Below the pieces are notes generated by a model. It saw only the letters and a list, made by a program, of their open reading frames with translations, ran no database searches and was not told where the DNA came from. DNA of 64,000 bases from Methylomonas sp. ZR1 (GTDB lineage Bacteria; Pseudomonadota; Gammaproteobacteria; Methylococcales; Methylomonadaceae): NCBI RefSeq assembly GCF_013141865.1, contig NZ_RCST01000001.1, forward strand, positions 248,001 to 312,000, written 5' to 3'. Below, piece by piece: positions 8,664 through 17,077 of the stretch. The first letter of the stretch is position 1. Every line of letters starts with the position of its first letter. The translations under genes were made by a program, and so were the position numbers.

Positions 8664-9823
8664 TCTTTTTCCAGTAAGCCAATGGCGGCGTCGTAGAGAC
8701 GGCGGAAAATGCCGCCCTCGGCGACAGCATCCAAAGCCACCAGCGGTTTGCTGAGGATGGATTCGCCAGCCAACGAAATGTTCAGGTTGCCGACCGTGTC
8801 GCCCTTGTTCAATGGGGCGAACACGCCTTTATCGATCTGGGTTTCGGCTTTCAACTCGTTAAAATGCTTGCGCGGGGCGGTGACATACAGATCTTCCGGC
8901 AAGCCAACCGCGACTTTCGACGTCACACCTTTTCTGACCCGCGCTTCGCCCAGCGGTTTATTGCCTTCGTACAGACGGTGGGTTTCGAAGAAGCGGAAAC
9001 CGTAATTTAACAAGGACTGGCTCTCGTTAGAGCGGGCACCAGCACTGGCGGTACCCATGACCACAGAAATCAAACGCATATCTTCGCGTTTGGCGGAGGC
9101 CACCATGCAATAGCCGGCATCGTCGGTGAAGCCGGTTTTCAAACCGTCAACGGAAGGATCGCGCCACAGCAACAGGTTGCGGTTTTGTTGGGTGATGCCA
9201 TTGTAGGTAAATTCTTTTTGCTTGTCCCAGCGATAGTATTCCGGGAACTCTTTGATCACCGCGCGGGCTAAGGTCGCCAGGTCATGTGCCGAGCTGTAAT
9301 GGTTGGGGCTGGGCAGGCCGGTGGCGTTTTCGAAATTGCTGTTGGCCATGCCCAAGCGGCTGGCTTGTTCGTTCATCATCGTCGCGAAGGTTTGTTCGCT
9401 ACCGGCGACGTGTTCAGCCAAGGCTACGCTGGCATCGTTGCCCGATTGAATGATCATGCCTTGCAACAAGTCTTCGACTGCCACTTGTTTGTTTACCTCA
9501 ACGAACATTTTTGAGCCGCCGGTTTCCCAGGCGTTCTGGCTGATCGTGACTTTTTCGTCCAGCGTCAAATGCCCGGCTTTCAGCTCGCGGAACACCACGT
9601 AGGCGGTCATGATTTTGGTCAAGCTGGCGGGCGATACGCGCTTATCGGCGTCTTTTTCGGCCAATACCCGGCCGCTGTCGAAGTCCATCAAAAAGTAACT
9701 GGAGGCCGCGACGCTGGGAGCGGCGGGGGTGAAAATCGGGCTGGCGGCTTGCAGCGAGAAGGCGGTTAACAATAACAGCAGCCCGCTAAACAGGCTGGTT
9801 GTCGTGCGGAAAGGTTGGCTCAT
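8660..9823 (-). CDS. dacA: D-alanyl-D-alanine carboxypeptidase (PBP5/6 family)
   Basis: Low-molecular-weight penicillin-binding protein of 387 residues that trims the terminal D-Ala from peptidoglycan stem peptides in the periplasm. The signal peptide (SLFSGLLLLLTAFSLQA) is followed by the three active-site motifs at family positions: SxxK as S67-LTK70, SGN at 127-129 and KTG at 229-231. The C-terminus (GGIFRRLYDAAIGLLEKE) is an amphipathic membrane anchor, as in PBP5. Peptidase S11 and PBP5 C-terminal domains are both present, so the protein is complete. It is the first gene of the minus-strand operon through lipA; its promoter should lie in the 143-bp gap upstream. Confidence 0.95.
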   Translation of the reverse strand: MSQPFRTTTSLFSGLLLLLTAFSLQAASPIFTPAAPSVAASSYFLMDFDSGRVLAEKDADKRVSPASLTKIMTAYVVFRELKAGHLTLDEKVTISQNAWETGGSKMFVEVNKQVAVEDLLQGMIIQSGNDASVALAEHVAGSEQTFATMMNEQASRLGMANSNFENATGLPSPNHYSSAHDLATLARAVIKEFPEYYRWDKQKEFTYNGITQQNRNLLLWRDPSVDGLKTGFTDDAGYCMVASAKREDMRLISVVMGTASAGARSNESQSLLNYGFRFFETHRLYEGNKPLGEARVRKGVTSKVAVGLPEDLYVTAPRKHFNELKAETQIDKGVFAPLNKGDTVGNLNISLAGESILSKPLVALDAVAEGGIFRRLYDAAIGLLEKE

Positions 9824-9966
9824 GGTCGCGATTCAAAATAGTCATTCTGGAAAACAACATTGTAACACCGAGAGCCGCCGCGTAGAAAAACCCGCGTATT
9901 GTGCTAAGGCGCTTTAGTCCAAAGCCGGAAATTTTGGCAACTGTTTGGAATAGTTGGGAAGTTCGC

Positions 9967-10635
9967 CTAAGCGCTGGTATGGCAGATTTTGAATTTGCAG
10001 GCGCAATCCTGCAAGGCCATGCAAGCGGTTTGCTCGACGGGTTTGTCTAAAAGGGTGGACATCAGCGCGCGATCAAATTCGCATAGTTCCGGGTGCTGCT
10101 GCGCTAAATCGTGATAAACACAGTTAACGGCTTTAATGGTCGGCTGTGTTTGTTCGGCGTCCATTTCGGCGTGATAACCCAGCGATTGCATCAATTCCAG
10201 CAGCGCGCTTTGTTTCTGTGCCGGGTCCTTGCCGCTGAATTGCGGGGCCAGCGACTGTGCCAGATTGACGCCCATGCGCCACAGCATTTGCCTTAAAGCG
10301 GCTTCGCCCAGTTCGGTTTTTAGCTCGCCCAGCAACAAGTTGCAAAACCAAGGATATTGCTTGGGCAGGCGGTTGCGGCCTTGTTCGGTCAGCGTGTAAT
10401 TGCGCGAAGGCCGGCCGCCGGTGTTGTTCAGCGCCGCTTCCTGAATCAACTGATCTTTTTCCAGGCCGGTGAGATGTTGTTTGACGGCGTTTCTGGAAAT
10501 CTCCAACTGGGCGGCCAGCTCGTCGATACTCATGCCGGAGGTGCTGGACAGCAATAATTTTAAGATTTGCTCTTGGCGCGAGCCGGTAAGTTTGACCATG
10601 GCGTGTGGGGTGGTCGGAAATAAGTGATGCGGCAT
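9967..10635 (-). CDS. SufR-like Fe-S helix-turn-helix regulator
   Basis: Regulator of 222 residues. A winged helix near the N-terminus (ILKLLLSSTSGMSIDELAAQLEISRNAVKQHL, then the GGRPSRNY wing) belongs to the COG2345/DeoR-like group that includes SufR. The C-terminal half carries clustered cysteines at 172, 185, 205, 211, 213 and 218. The C172-x12-C185 spacing equals the first part of the SufR cluster motif, so binding of an Fe-S cluster is likely (inference). It is divergent from a truncated haemoglobin/reductase pair and probably controls it in response to iron, oxygen or NO. The start is uncertain: ATG at 10635 or at 10599, neither with a clear Shine-Dalgarno. Confidence 0.82.
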   Translation of the reverse strand: MPHHLFPTTPHAMVKLTGSRQEQILKLLLSSTSGMSIDELAAQLEISRNAVKQHLTGLEKDQLIQEAALNNTGGRPSRNYTLTEQGRNRLPKQYPWFCNLLLGELKTELGEAALRQMLWRMGVNLAQSLAPQFSGKDPAQKQSALLELMQSLGYHAEMDAEQTQPTIKAVNCVYHDLAQQHPELCEFDRALMSTLLDKPVEQTACMALQDCACKFKICHTSA

Positions 10636-10679
10636 TCTACGCCGGATCAGCTATCACGCAAAGCGCTGTAAGTCTATTT

Positions 10680-10721
10680 TTGACATATAAATAACTTTTA
10701 TAATAAAAATATTGCAAAAGT
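10680..10721 (+). promoter_or_regulatory. Candidate promoter and operator of the globin operon
   Basis: A very AT-rich stretch contains TTGACA (10680-10685) and TATAAT (10699-10704); the 13-bp spacing is short, so the real pairing may differ. Overlapping the TATAAT is an imperfect palindrome, ACTTTTATAAT-N6-ATTGCAAAAGT (10694-10721, 9 of 11 positions paired), suited to a dimeric repressor such as the divergent SufR-like protein. This is an inference from position and symmetry. Confidence 0.45.
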
Positions 10722-10795
10722 GGTTTTTTTCGCTTACTCTGCGTTCGGCTTTAAACAGCCGCATTTTTTTAATTGGCAACTAAAGGCAGACCATC

Positions 10796-11176
10796 ATGAG
10801 TGAAACCACAGCGACACTTTACGAACAACTGGGCGGCGAAGCGGCCGTTAACGCGGCGGTCGATATTTTTTACCGCAAAGTGCTGAGCGATCACCGCATC
10901 AGCCGCTTTTTCGATAACACCGATATGGACAAGCAGGCAGCCAAACAAAAATCCTTTTTAACCATGGCTTTCGGCGGTCCGAATAACTACTCCGGCGCCG
11001 ATATGCGCCAAGCCCATGCGCATCTGGTTAAAAAACTGGGGCTGGACGATTCGCACTTTGATGCGGTGGTCGAAAATCTTGCTGCTACCTTACAAGAACT
11101 GAACGTGCCGCAAGAGTTGATCAATCAAGTCGCGGCGATTGCCGAAAGCACCCGTAACGACGTGTTGGACCGCTAG
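10796..11176 (+). CDS. Truncated haemoglobin, group I
   Basis: Haem protein of 126 residues. The group I 2-over-2 globin pattern is visible: LYEQLGGEAAVNAAVDIFY at the N-terminus with the B10 tyrosine (Y26) that stabilises bound ligand, FFDNTDM, FLTMAFGG, and the proximal histidine in MRQAHAHL (H74). Group I globins bind O2 and NO, and several dioxygenate NO to nitrate when supplied with electrons. The next gene, 15 bp downstream, encodes an electron-transfer reductase, so a two-part NO dioxygenase or O2-handling system is inferred. The Fe-S-type regulator lies divergently upstream. The start follows AAAGGCAGACCATC and is supported by the family N-terminus. Confidence 0.93.
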   Translation: MSETTATLYEQLGGEAAVNAAVDIFYRKVLSDHRISRFFDNTDMDKQAAKQKSFLTMAFGGPNNYSGADMRQAHAHLVKKLGLDDSHFDAVVENLAATLQELNVPQELINQVAAIAESTRNDVLDR

Positions 11177-11191
11177 GCGCCGGAGTAGGGG

Positions 11192-12178
11192 ATGAGCTTG
11201 CATAAACTCAGCGTGAACGACCGCGAAATTGTTTGCGAGTCTGGCGAAACCGTGCTGGAAGCGTGTCTGCGCGAAAACATCGACATCTCCTACGGTTGTC
11301 GGCAGGGCGCTTGTCAAAGCTGTATGGTGCGCAGCTTGCAGGGCCCGCCGCCGCCGGCGGCGCAAGACGGTTTAAAAGAGGTGTTGCGCCATCAGAACCA
11401 TTTCCTGGCCTGCCTGTGTTATCCGCAGCAGGATATGTCTATCAGCATTAGCCCGCCCGCCGATTTTTTTACTGAAGCGACGGTGATCGAAAAAAGTTTG
11501 TTGAATGCGGAGACGCTGCAACTGACCTTGCAGTGCCGGGAAACCATGGATTATTACGCCGGCCAGTTCGTGAATCTGAAACGCGCCGACGGATTGACCC
11601 GTAGTTATTCGATTGCCAACAATCGTTTACACGCCAACAAACTCAGTTTTCATATCCGCCGTTTGGCCGGCGGCCGTTTCAGCGAATGGGCGCACCAGGA
11701 GCTGAATGTCGGCGACAAGCTGGAGGTGTCTGACCCGCAGGGGCTGTGTTACTACCTGCCGACCGCTCAGGAGAAAAATCTATTGCTGATCGGGACCGGC
11801 AGCGGTTTGGCACCATTGGCGGGCATAGTCAGTGAGGCTTTGCACCACGGCCACAGCGGCGATATTCATCTGTTCCATGGTAGCCGAGAGATGGATGGTT
11901 TGTATTGGATCGAAGAAATGCAGGCGCTTGCCGACCAATACTCTAATTTCCACTACACCGCCTGTATCTCACGCGGCGATGCGCCGGAAGGTGTTGCGAG
12001 GGGGCGGGCCAACGATGTAGCAATGGCGAAGTTGCCTAGTCTGAAAGGTTGGCTGCTGTATTTATGCGGCCATCCGGACATGGTGCATCAGACCAAGCGC
12101 CAAGCGTTTTTGCATGGCGCGGCTTTGCAGGACATCCATGCCGATGCATTTCATGTGGCGTCGGCCACCTTGGATTGA
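11192..12178 (+). CDS. 2Fe-2S/FAD NAD(P)H oxidoreductase (MmoC-like)
   Basis: Electron-transfer reductase of 328 residues with three modules. A plant-type 2Fe-2S ferredoxin domain uses C36, C41, C44 and C74 (CRQGACQSC ... LAC). An FAD-binding barrel carries RSYS (137-140). An NAD(P)-binding domain carries GTGSGLAPL (201-209) and LYLCGHPDMV near the end. This layout matches the reductases of methane, phenol and benzoate oxygenases. No oxygenase subunit is nearby, while a truncated haemoglobin directly precedes it (15 bp gap), so the globin is the likeliest electron acceptor (inference). Its 3' end overlaps the convergent LysR gene by 28 bp. Confidence 0.9.
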   Translation: MSLHKLSVNDREIVCESGETVLEACLRENIDISYGCRQGACQSCMVRSLQGPPPPAAQDGLKEVLRHQNHFLACLCYPQQDMSISISPPADFFTEATVIEKSLLNAETLQLTLQCRETMDYYAGQFVNLKRADGLTRSYSIANNRLHANKLSFHIRRLAGGRFSEWAHQELNVGDKLEVSDPQGLCYYLPTAQEKNLLLIGTGSGLAPLAGIVSEALHHGHSGDIHLFHGSREMDGLYWIEEMQALADQYSNFHYTACISRGDAPEGVARGRANDVAMAKLPSLKGWLLYLCGHPDMVHQTKRQAFLHGAALQDIHADAFHVASATLD

Positions 12179-13047
12179 TCGGGCAGCGCATAAACCTTTT
12201 GCCGTTCTAGAGCCGCCAAGATGCGGATCTGCTCCAGCACCTGCTGCAAAACCGCCGAATCGTTATCGCGCTGTGACACCATGTAAGCCGGTAATTTGAA
12301 TCGCGGGCTGTCGGCCACCGGAAACAGTTTGCCGGCTTGTAGTAGCGGTTCAGCCAGGCGTACCGGCAGGAAACTGGAGCCGCGGCCTTGCGCTAGAATC
12401 AGCTGCACCGCCATCCAGCCGATATTGACCACTTGCGCCGGCCGTTCCAGATTGGGGTAGCTATTGCTGTGCTGGGCGTAAAACCCGGGCGCCCAATCGA
12501 CGTAGATGTAATCGTCGTTCGGCCAGGGTTGGCTGGGGTCGGTGGTCAGCAGCACCAGGGTTTCGTCGAACAAATGCTCAATTTGCAGACCGGGGCTGTG
12601 CTGGGGGGTGTACATCAAGCCTATGTCCAATGCGCCTGCCACTAAGCTGCGCATCAAGTCGTCTTCAAAGCCGATGTCGCTACGGATGGAAATATCGGGC
12701 ATGGCCTGCCGTATCTCACCGATCCATTCCGGTAACAAGGTTTCGCACAAGGCAATCCGCGCGCCGATGCTGATGCTGCCGCGAAACCGGCTAGGCAAAC
12801 CAATGTCGTGCCGGGCTTGTTCCAGGGTTAATAGCAAGGATTTGGCGTGCGGTAAAAAACGCCGGCCCGGCAAGGTCAAACTTGCGCCGGAGCGATTGCG
12901 GACAAACAGCGTCACGCCCAAATAGGCTTCCAGGCGCTGGATACGGGTGCTAACCGTCGATTGCGTCACGTACAAACGATTGGCGGCTTCCAGAAAACTG
13001 CCGTTGGCTGCGACGCTTAAAAAGGTTCGGATCTGATCAATGTCCAT
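12151..13047 (-). CDS. LysR family transcriptional regulator
   Basis: LysR-type regulator of 298 residues from ATG 13047. The N-terminal winged helix-turn-helix (MDIDQIRTFLSVAANGSFLEAANRLYVTQSTVSTRIQRLE) is canonical and is followed by a substrate-binding domain of periplasmic-binding-protein fold. A TTG-initiated extension to 13083 would add 12 non-family residues and is rejected. A perfect 11-bp inverted repeat lies against its start codon and probably mediates autoregulation. The tripartite efflux operon starts 127 bp away on the other strand, and local control of that operon is the usual arrangement. The inducer is unknown. Confidence 0.93.
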   Translation of the reverse strand: MDIDQIRTFLSVAANGSFLEAANRLYVTQSTVSTRIQRLEAYLGVTLFVRNRSGASLTLPGRRFLPHAKSLLLTLEQARHDIGLPSRFRGSISIGARIALCETLLPEWIGEIRQAMPDISIRSDIGFEDDLMRSLVAGALDIGLMYTPQHSPGLQIEHLFDETLVLLTTDPSQPWPNDDYIYVDWAPGFYAQHSNSYPNLERPAQVVNIGWMAVQLILAQGRGSSFLPVRLAEPLLQAGKLFPVADSPRFKLPAYMVSQRDNDSAVLQQVLEQIRILAALERQKVYALPDQSKVADAT

Positions 13048-13080
13048 GACTTTAATATTGCATTTATCGATATTAAAGTC
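13048..13080. promoter_or_regulatory. Perfect inverted repeat at the LysR gene start (operator candidate)
   Basis: GACTTTAATAT, an 11-bp spacer, then ATATTAAAGTC form a perfect 11-bp inverted repeat directly before the LysR ATG. It lies between this gene and the divergent efflux operon. LysR proteins bind dyad sites around a T-N11-A core and often repress their own gene, so this is a strong autoregulatory operator candidate. Binding itself is inferred. Confidence 0.65.
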
Positions 13081-13174
13081 CAATAAATATCGCTTGTCTT
13101 ATATCAAGACGGTTTTTATAGTGCCTAGCCTGTAATGTATCGATTCGATGGCATTAAGTGGCGCGGAGGAAATT

Positions 13175-14032
13175 ATGAAAACTTCAATATGTTCATTTAT
13201 CAGGCTTTTGGGCAACCACAAAAACGTCCTGCCGGGATTGGTTTTGCCGTGTTTGCTGGCGGCATGCACCGCACCGAGCATTAAGCCTGCCGCGTCACAG
13301 ATCGACCGATTGCACAGTTTTTTGATTGTGCCGGTGCAAGCGCCGCCGCTGGAAGTGATACCGGATTTGATAGAGCGGCGCGATCCGGCTTATCGACATT
13401 TCGAAAACATGGCCTTGGGTTATGCGCTGCCAACGGCGCTTTATCAAATCCCTGGCGGTATCGAAATTGCGGGCATGGTTAGCGACAGCCAAACGGTTGA
13501 TGTCGATGGGATGACCAAGGCGGCGCCAAGCGCTGCGGGCGGCTCTGCGAATGCTGATTTGGGTTGGACGCCCGCCAAGGCGGCGGCGCAGAAGCTGCGC
13601 GGTTTATTGGCGGCGGAAAATCGCAAAGGCGAATTAAGCCGCGAGTATTATCAATTACCTACGGCGGGCGACGCCAGTTTGCAACATTGGCATCAGGCGA
13701 TGCAAGCCTGGTACGGCCAGAACACCACGCCGGTCGATTATGCGGCGCTGGGCCGCTACGACGCCGTGATAGAGGTAGGGATCGGTAGGTATCGGATTTT
13801 TGAAGGGCAAACGTCCTTGCAGCTGATGATCAAGCTCATCGATCCCGTGTCGCGCCATGTCATCGCTCGGACACTATCGGAGAGTTTCAGGGTTGACGAC
13901 CAGGCGTTCGCCTCGCTTGAGAATGGCGGCGAGGCGTTTAAACAATTGATCGGCGATATGGCAGTGCCACTGTTGCGGCAAACTTTGGGCGACATAGGGT
14001 TGCGTATGGCGCCGCAAGCTGACGAGACTTAG
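13175..14032 (+). CDS. Lipoprotein of a tripartite efflux operon, function unknown
   Basis: Predicted lipoprotein of 285 residues. The signal peptide ends in the lipobox LLAAC with the acylated cysteine at 31. The ATG at 13175 has GAGGAAATT directly before it, so an upstream ATG at 13148 is not used. The mature part includes LHSFLIVPVQAPPLEV and a C-terminal region that reads as an alpha-beta domain (YDAVIEVGIGRYRIFEGQTSLQLMIKLIDP in the middle of it). No enzymatic motif was found. It is the first gene of the efflux operon and ends 19 bp before the MFS pump gene, so an accessory periplasmic role in the pump is likely but not demonstrated. Confidence 0.82.
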   Translation: MKTSICSFIRLLGNHKNVLPGLVLPCLLAACTAPSIKPAASQIDRLHSFLIVPVQAPPLEVIPDLIERRDPAYRHFENMALGYALPTALYQIPGGIEIAGMVSDSQTVDVDGMTKAAPSAAGGSANADLGWTPAKAAAQKLRGLLAAENRKGELSREYYQLPTAGDASLQHWHQAMQAWYGQNTTPVDYAALGRYDAVIEVGIGRYRIFEGQTSLQLMIKLIDPVSRHVIARTLSESFRVDDQAFASLENGGEAFKQLIGDMAVPLLRQTLGDIGLRMAPQADET

Positions 14033-14051
14033 TGCGCGGGCCGGTAATCGG

Positions 14052-15632
14052 ATGAGTGTCGTCTATCACAAACGCCTGCGTGGCTGGCGTTTTAGCTTGT
14101 TTAATCTGTGTCTGGGTTGCGGTCATGCGCTGGTCATCTTCAATGCCGGCGCCTATATTGCGATGCTGCCCAGAGTTGCAGGCGGCTTGGGTGTGCCGCC
14201 CAGTTTTGCGACCTGGACCCAGACTGACTACATGATAGCCCTGGCGTTGGGGTTTCCGGTGGGCGGCTGCTTGGCGCGGCGCTTCGGCGAATACCGGCCC
14301 TTCGTTGCGGCTTTCCTGGCTTTTGCCTTGGCCTCTTTCCTCTGCGCCTATTGCACTGCCTTTTACGGCTATCTGGCCGGCCGCATTGTGCTGGGGTTTG
14401 CCGGCGGCTTGACGCTGCCCTTGGGTCAGGCCTTGTTGCTGAAGGAATACCCTGATAGACGCAAATCGCTGGGCATCGGTATCTGGAGCCTATTCACGTT
14501 GACGCCGTTCACCTTCGGCCCGCCTTTGGGTGGTTGGATAGCCGATAACTTGGGTTGGCGCTGGCTGTTTTGGCTCAACATCCCAGCGGCATTGGCGATT
14601 GCCGGTATCGTCGGCGCGCTGTTGTATCGGCGCGGTCACCGGCGATCCTGGCAGCGCTTTGATAGCGTGGGTTTTATCTTATCGGTGATGCTGGTGTTTG
14701 GCTTACAGACTTTGTTGAATCAAGGCAACGATTGGGACTGGACCGATTCGACCTACATTAGAAGCTTGATCGCATTGATAGCCGCCACGCTGATTTATTG
14801 GGTGGTGTGGGAATTGCACGTGCGCCGGCCATTTTTGGATATTCGCCTGTTTGCCTACCGCAATTTCAGTATTGGCGTGTTCATTTTATTCACCGGTTTT
14901 CTGTATTTTCAAGGCTTGCTGTCTTTGCTCATCGTGCAGTTACAACTGGCGTTCGGCTATTCGTCTTGGGAAGCCGGTTTGGTATTTCTGCCGATGGCTA
15001 TCTGCGCCAAGCCGATGGCCAGCGTCTTGCACGAGATCGTCAAACGCTGCGATGCCCGGCTGTTGGCGAGTGCTAATCTGCTGGGATTTGCCGCCACCTA
15101 TTTTTGGCTGAGTCGCTTCGACGATCCGGACTCGTTTGCCCAATTGTTCTGGCCGAAATTGCTGGAGGGTGCCTGCCTGGGCAGCTTTTTTGTGCCGATG
15201 ACTGCGTTGCTGCTGCACGGCCTGTCAGCCGAGCGGCAATGGCGGGCGCTGGAACTGGCTAATCTGTTGCGGATAGCGGCCGGGGCAATCGGCATTGCGG
15301 TGCAAGGCATCGTGCTGTACCGGCGGGCGCCGCAGCATCTGACCCGCTTTGCTGAAAATCACGGCGCGTTCGAATTGTCAGATCATCCCGCCTTGGCAAC
15401 GCTAAATGCCGTGGGATTCGCCGAGCCGGCGGCGTTGACCAAATATGCCAAGCTGGCCGGACGTGATGCGGTGTTACACGCCATGAACGATGCGTTCTGG
15501 ATGGCCGGTTGCGTATTTGTCGGTATGGCGGCGCTAGTTTGGTTGGCGCACCCAACTCGCACCCCGGTTAAAGTCAGCGTCGAGCAGGAACTGCGCAGGG
15601 AAACTCAGGAATTACTCGCGGAGGAGGCCTGA
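14052..15632 (+). CDS. DHA2-family MFS drug efflux transporter (EmrB-like)
   Basis: Inner-membrane proton-driven transporter of 526 residues, the length of 14-helix DHA2 pumps. Many hydrophobic segments run through the protein. The motif-A-like loop LARRFGEYRPF and the motif-C-like GIWSLFTLTPFTFGPPLGGWIAD after helix 4-5 are visible. It is followed without gap by an outer membrane factor (ATGA-type overlap at 15632) and then an EmrA-like adaptor, so it is the pump of a tripartite system exporting hydrophobic or aromatic compounds. The substrate cannot be read from the sequence. Confidence 0.92.
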   Translation: MSVVYHKRLRGWRFSLFNLCLGCGHALVIFNAGAYIAMLPRVAGGLGVPPSFATWTQTDYMIALALGFPVGGCLARRFGEYRPFVAAFLAFALASFLCAYCTAFYGYLAGRIVLGFAGGLTLPLGQALLLKEYPDRRKSLGIGIWSLFTLTPFTFGPPLGGWIADNLGWRWLFWLNIPAALAIAGIVGALLYRRGHRRSWQRFDSVGFILSVMLVFGLQTLLNQGNDWDWTDSTYIRSLIALIAATLIYWVVWELHVRRPFLDIRLFAYRNFSIGVFILFTGFLYFQGLLSLLIVQLQLAFGYSSWEAGLVFLPMAICAKPMASVLHEIVKRCDARLLASANLLGFAATYFWLSRFDDPDSFAQLFWPKLLEGACLGSFFVPMTALLLHGLSAERQWRALELANLLRIAAGAIGIAVQGIVLYRRAPQHLTRFAENHGAFELSDHPALATLNAVGFAEPAALTKYAKLAGRDAVLHAMNDAFWMAGCVFVGMAALVWLAHPTRTPVKVSVEQELRRETQELLAEEA

Positions 15633-17077
15633 TGTCTTTACGCCGACTCATTGCACTGGCGTTAATGTTGGGTATTTCGTCAAGTTGCGCACGGTTTGGT
15701 GGAGAAGAAACTACGCGCGCCAGTCTGTTACCCATGCCCGACATGACAGACACCGTCGTCGCCGCGCGCGGCAGTTTCGCAAGCAGCGATGCCTGGCCGG
15801 CGCGGGATTGGTGGACCGGCTTTGCCAGCCCGGAATTGCAGCGCTTGATAAGCGTGGCGCTGGCCGATAATCCGGATTTGAAGGCCACCGCAGCCCGGTT
15901 GCGGCAGTCGCAGGCGATGGTCGATGCGCAGGCCGCCGAACTTTATCCGACGGTTGATGCCAACGTCAGCTTTTCGGCGCAACGCTTCTCCGCAAACAGC
16001 GTGCAAGCCAAACTGGCTGGCGAGAACTTTCGGCAAATGCTGATTAACCCCTTGATCTTGCGTTACCACCTGGACTTTTGGGGGCGCGATGCAGCGGCTC
16101 TGCAAGGCGCGGTCGGCCGCTCGCTGGCGGCCGCGGCGGAACTGGCCGATGCGCGGCTGTTATTGGCGTCTGCCGTGGCCAGGGGGTATTTTGAATTGTT
16201 GGCTGCTGCCGCAAAACAAGGCATCGCCGAGCGCATCGTCGCCGAGCGCCATGCCTTGTTGAGATTCGAACAAACGCGCCTGGCGACTGGTTTGGCCGCC
16301 GACGCACCGCTATTGCAGGCCAGAATAGCCCTCGCCAACGCCGAACAAGGTTTGGCTGCGGCGCGCGCTGACGTAGAGTTAAGTAAAAACCTGTTGGCGG
16401 CGCTGGCCGGGAAGGGATCTGATTGGGGGGCGCACATCGTTATCGAACCCGATCAGCCTGAGCAAGCGTTAACCCTGCCGGTTGATTTGCCTTTACACTT
16501 GTTGGCGCATCGCCCGGATATTAGCGCGGCGCGACTACATGCCGAGGCGGCGGCCGAGGAAATCAAGGTGGCCGAGACGGCGTTTTATCCGGACGTCAAT
16601 CTGGTGGCCTTCACTGGTCTGCACAGCGTCAGCTTGAGCGACGTGTTGTTGCAAGGTTCCAGTCTGGCTTACGCGGTCGGGCCGTCCATCGAGTTTCCGA
16701 TCTTCGAAGGCGGCCGGCTGCGCGCCAATCTGACGTATCAAGAATCCGCTTACGATGCGGCCGTCGAGCGCTATAACCGCAGCTTGGTGCATGCGGTGCA
16801 GGAAGTGGCCGATGCGCTGAGCCGCTGGCGCGAGCTGGATGAGCGCCTGACGGCACAGCGGCAAAGCCTGGCCGACGCATTAGCCGCCGACAAACTGGCC
16901 GACAGTTTACGCAGTCATGGCTTGTCTGATCGCGCCGCGCCGAGTTTGGCTAAATTGGAGGTCTATCAACAACAGTTTCGCTTGGCGGCTCTGGTGGGCG
17001 AGCGACACAAAGCCGAGATCAACATTCTCAAAGCGCTGGGCGGCGGCTACAGCGACACTAAACCCGCAATACCATGA
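15632..17077 (+). CDS. Outer membrane efflux factor, NodT/TolC family lipoprotein
   Basis: Outer-membrane channel of 481 residues. The N-terminal signal MSLRRLIALALMLGISSSC has a lipobox cysteine at 19, as in NodT-family factors. The two repeated helical OEP segments can be seen (WWTGFASPELQRLISVALADNPDLKATAARL ... and HLLAHRPDISAARLHAEAAAEEIKVAETAFYPDVNL). The protein forms the trimeric outer channel for the adjacent MFS pump and adaptor. Its start overlaps the MFS stop by one base, and its stop overlaps the next start by 4 bases, which shows tight coupling. Confidence 0.93.
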   Translation: MSLRRLIALALMLGISSSCARFGGEETTRASLLPMPDMTDTVVAARGSFASSDAWPARDWWTGFASPELQRLISVALADNPDLKATAARLRQSQAMVDAQAAELYPTVDANVSFSAQRFSANSVQAKLAGENFRQMLINPLILRYHLDFWGRDAAALQGAVGRSLAAAAELADARLLLASAVARGYFELLAAAAKQGIAERIVAERHALLRFEQTRLATGLAADAPLLQARIALANAEQGLAAARADVELSKNLLAALAGKGSDWGAHIVIEPDQPEQALTLPVDLPLHLLAHRPDISAARLHAEAAAEEIKVAETAFYPDVNLVAFTGLHSVSLSDVLLQGSSLAYAVGPSIEFPIFEGGRLRANLTYQESAYDAAVERYNRSLVHAVQEVADALSRWRELDERLTAQRQSLADALAADKLADSLRSHGLSDRAAPSLAKLEVYQQQFRLAALVGERHKAEINILKALGGGYSDTKPAIP

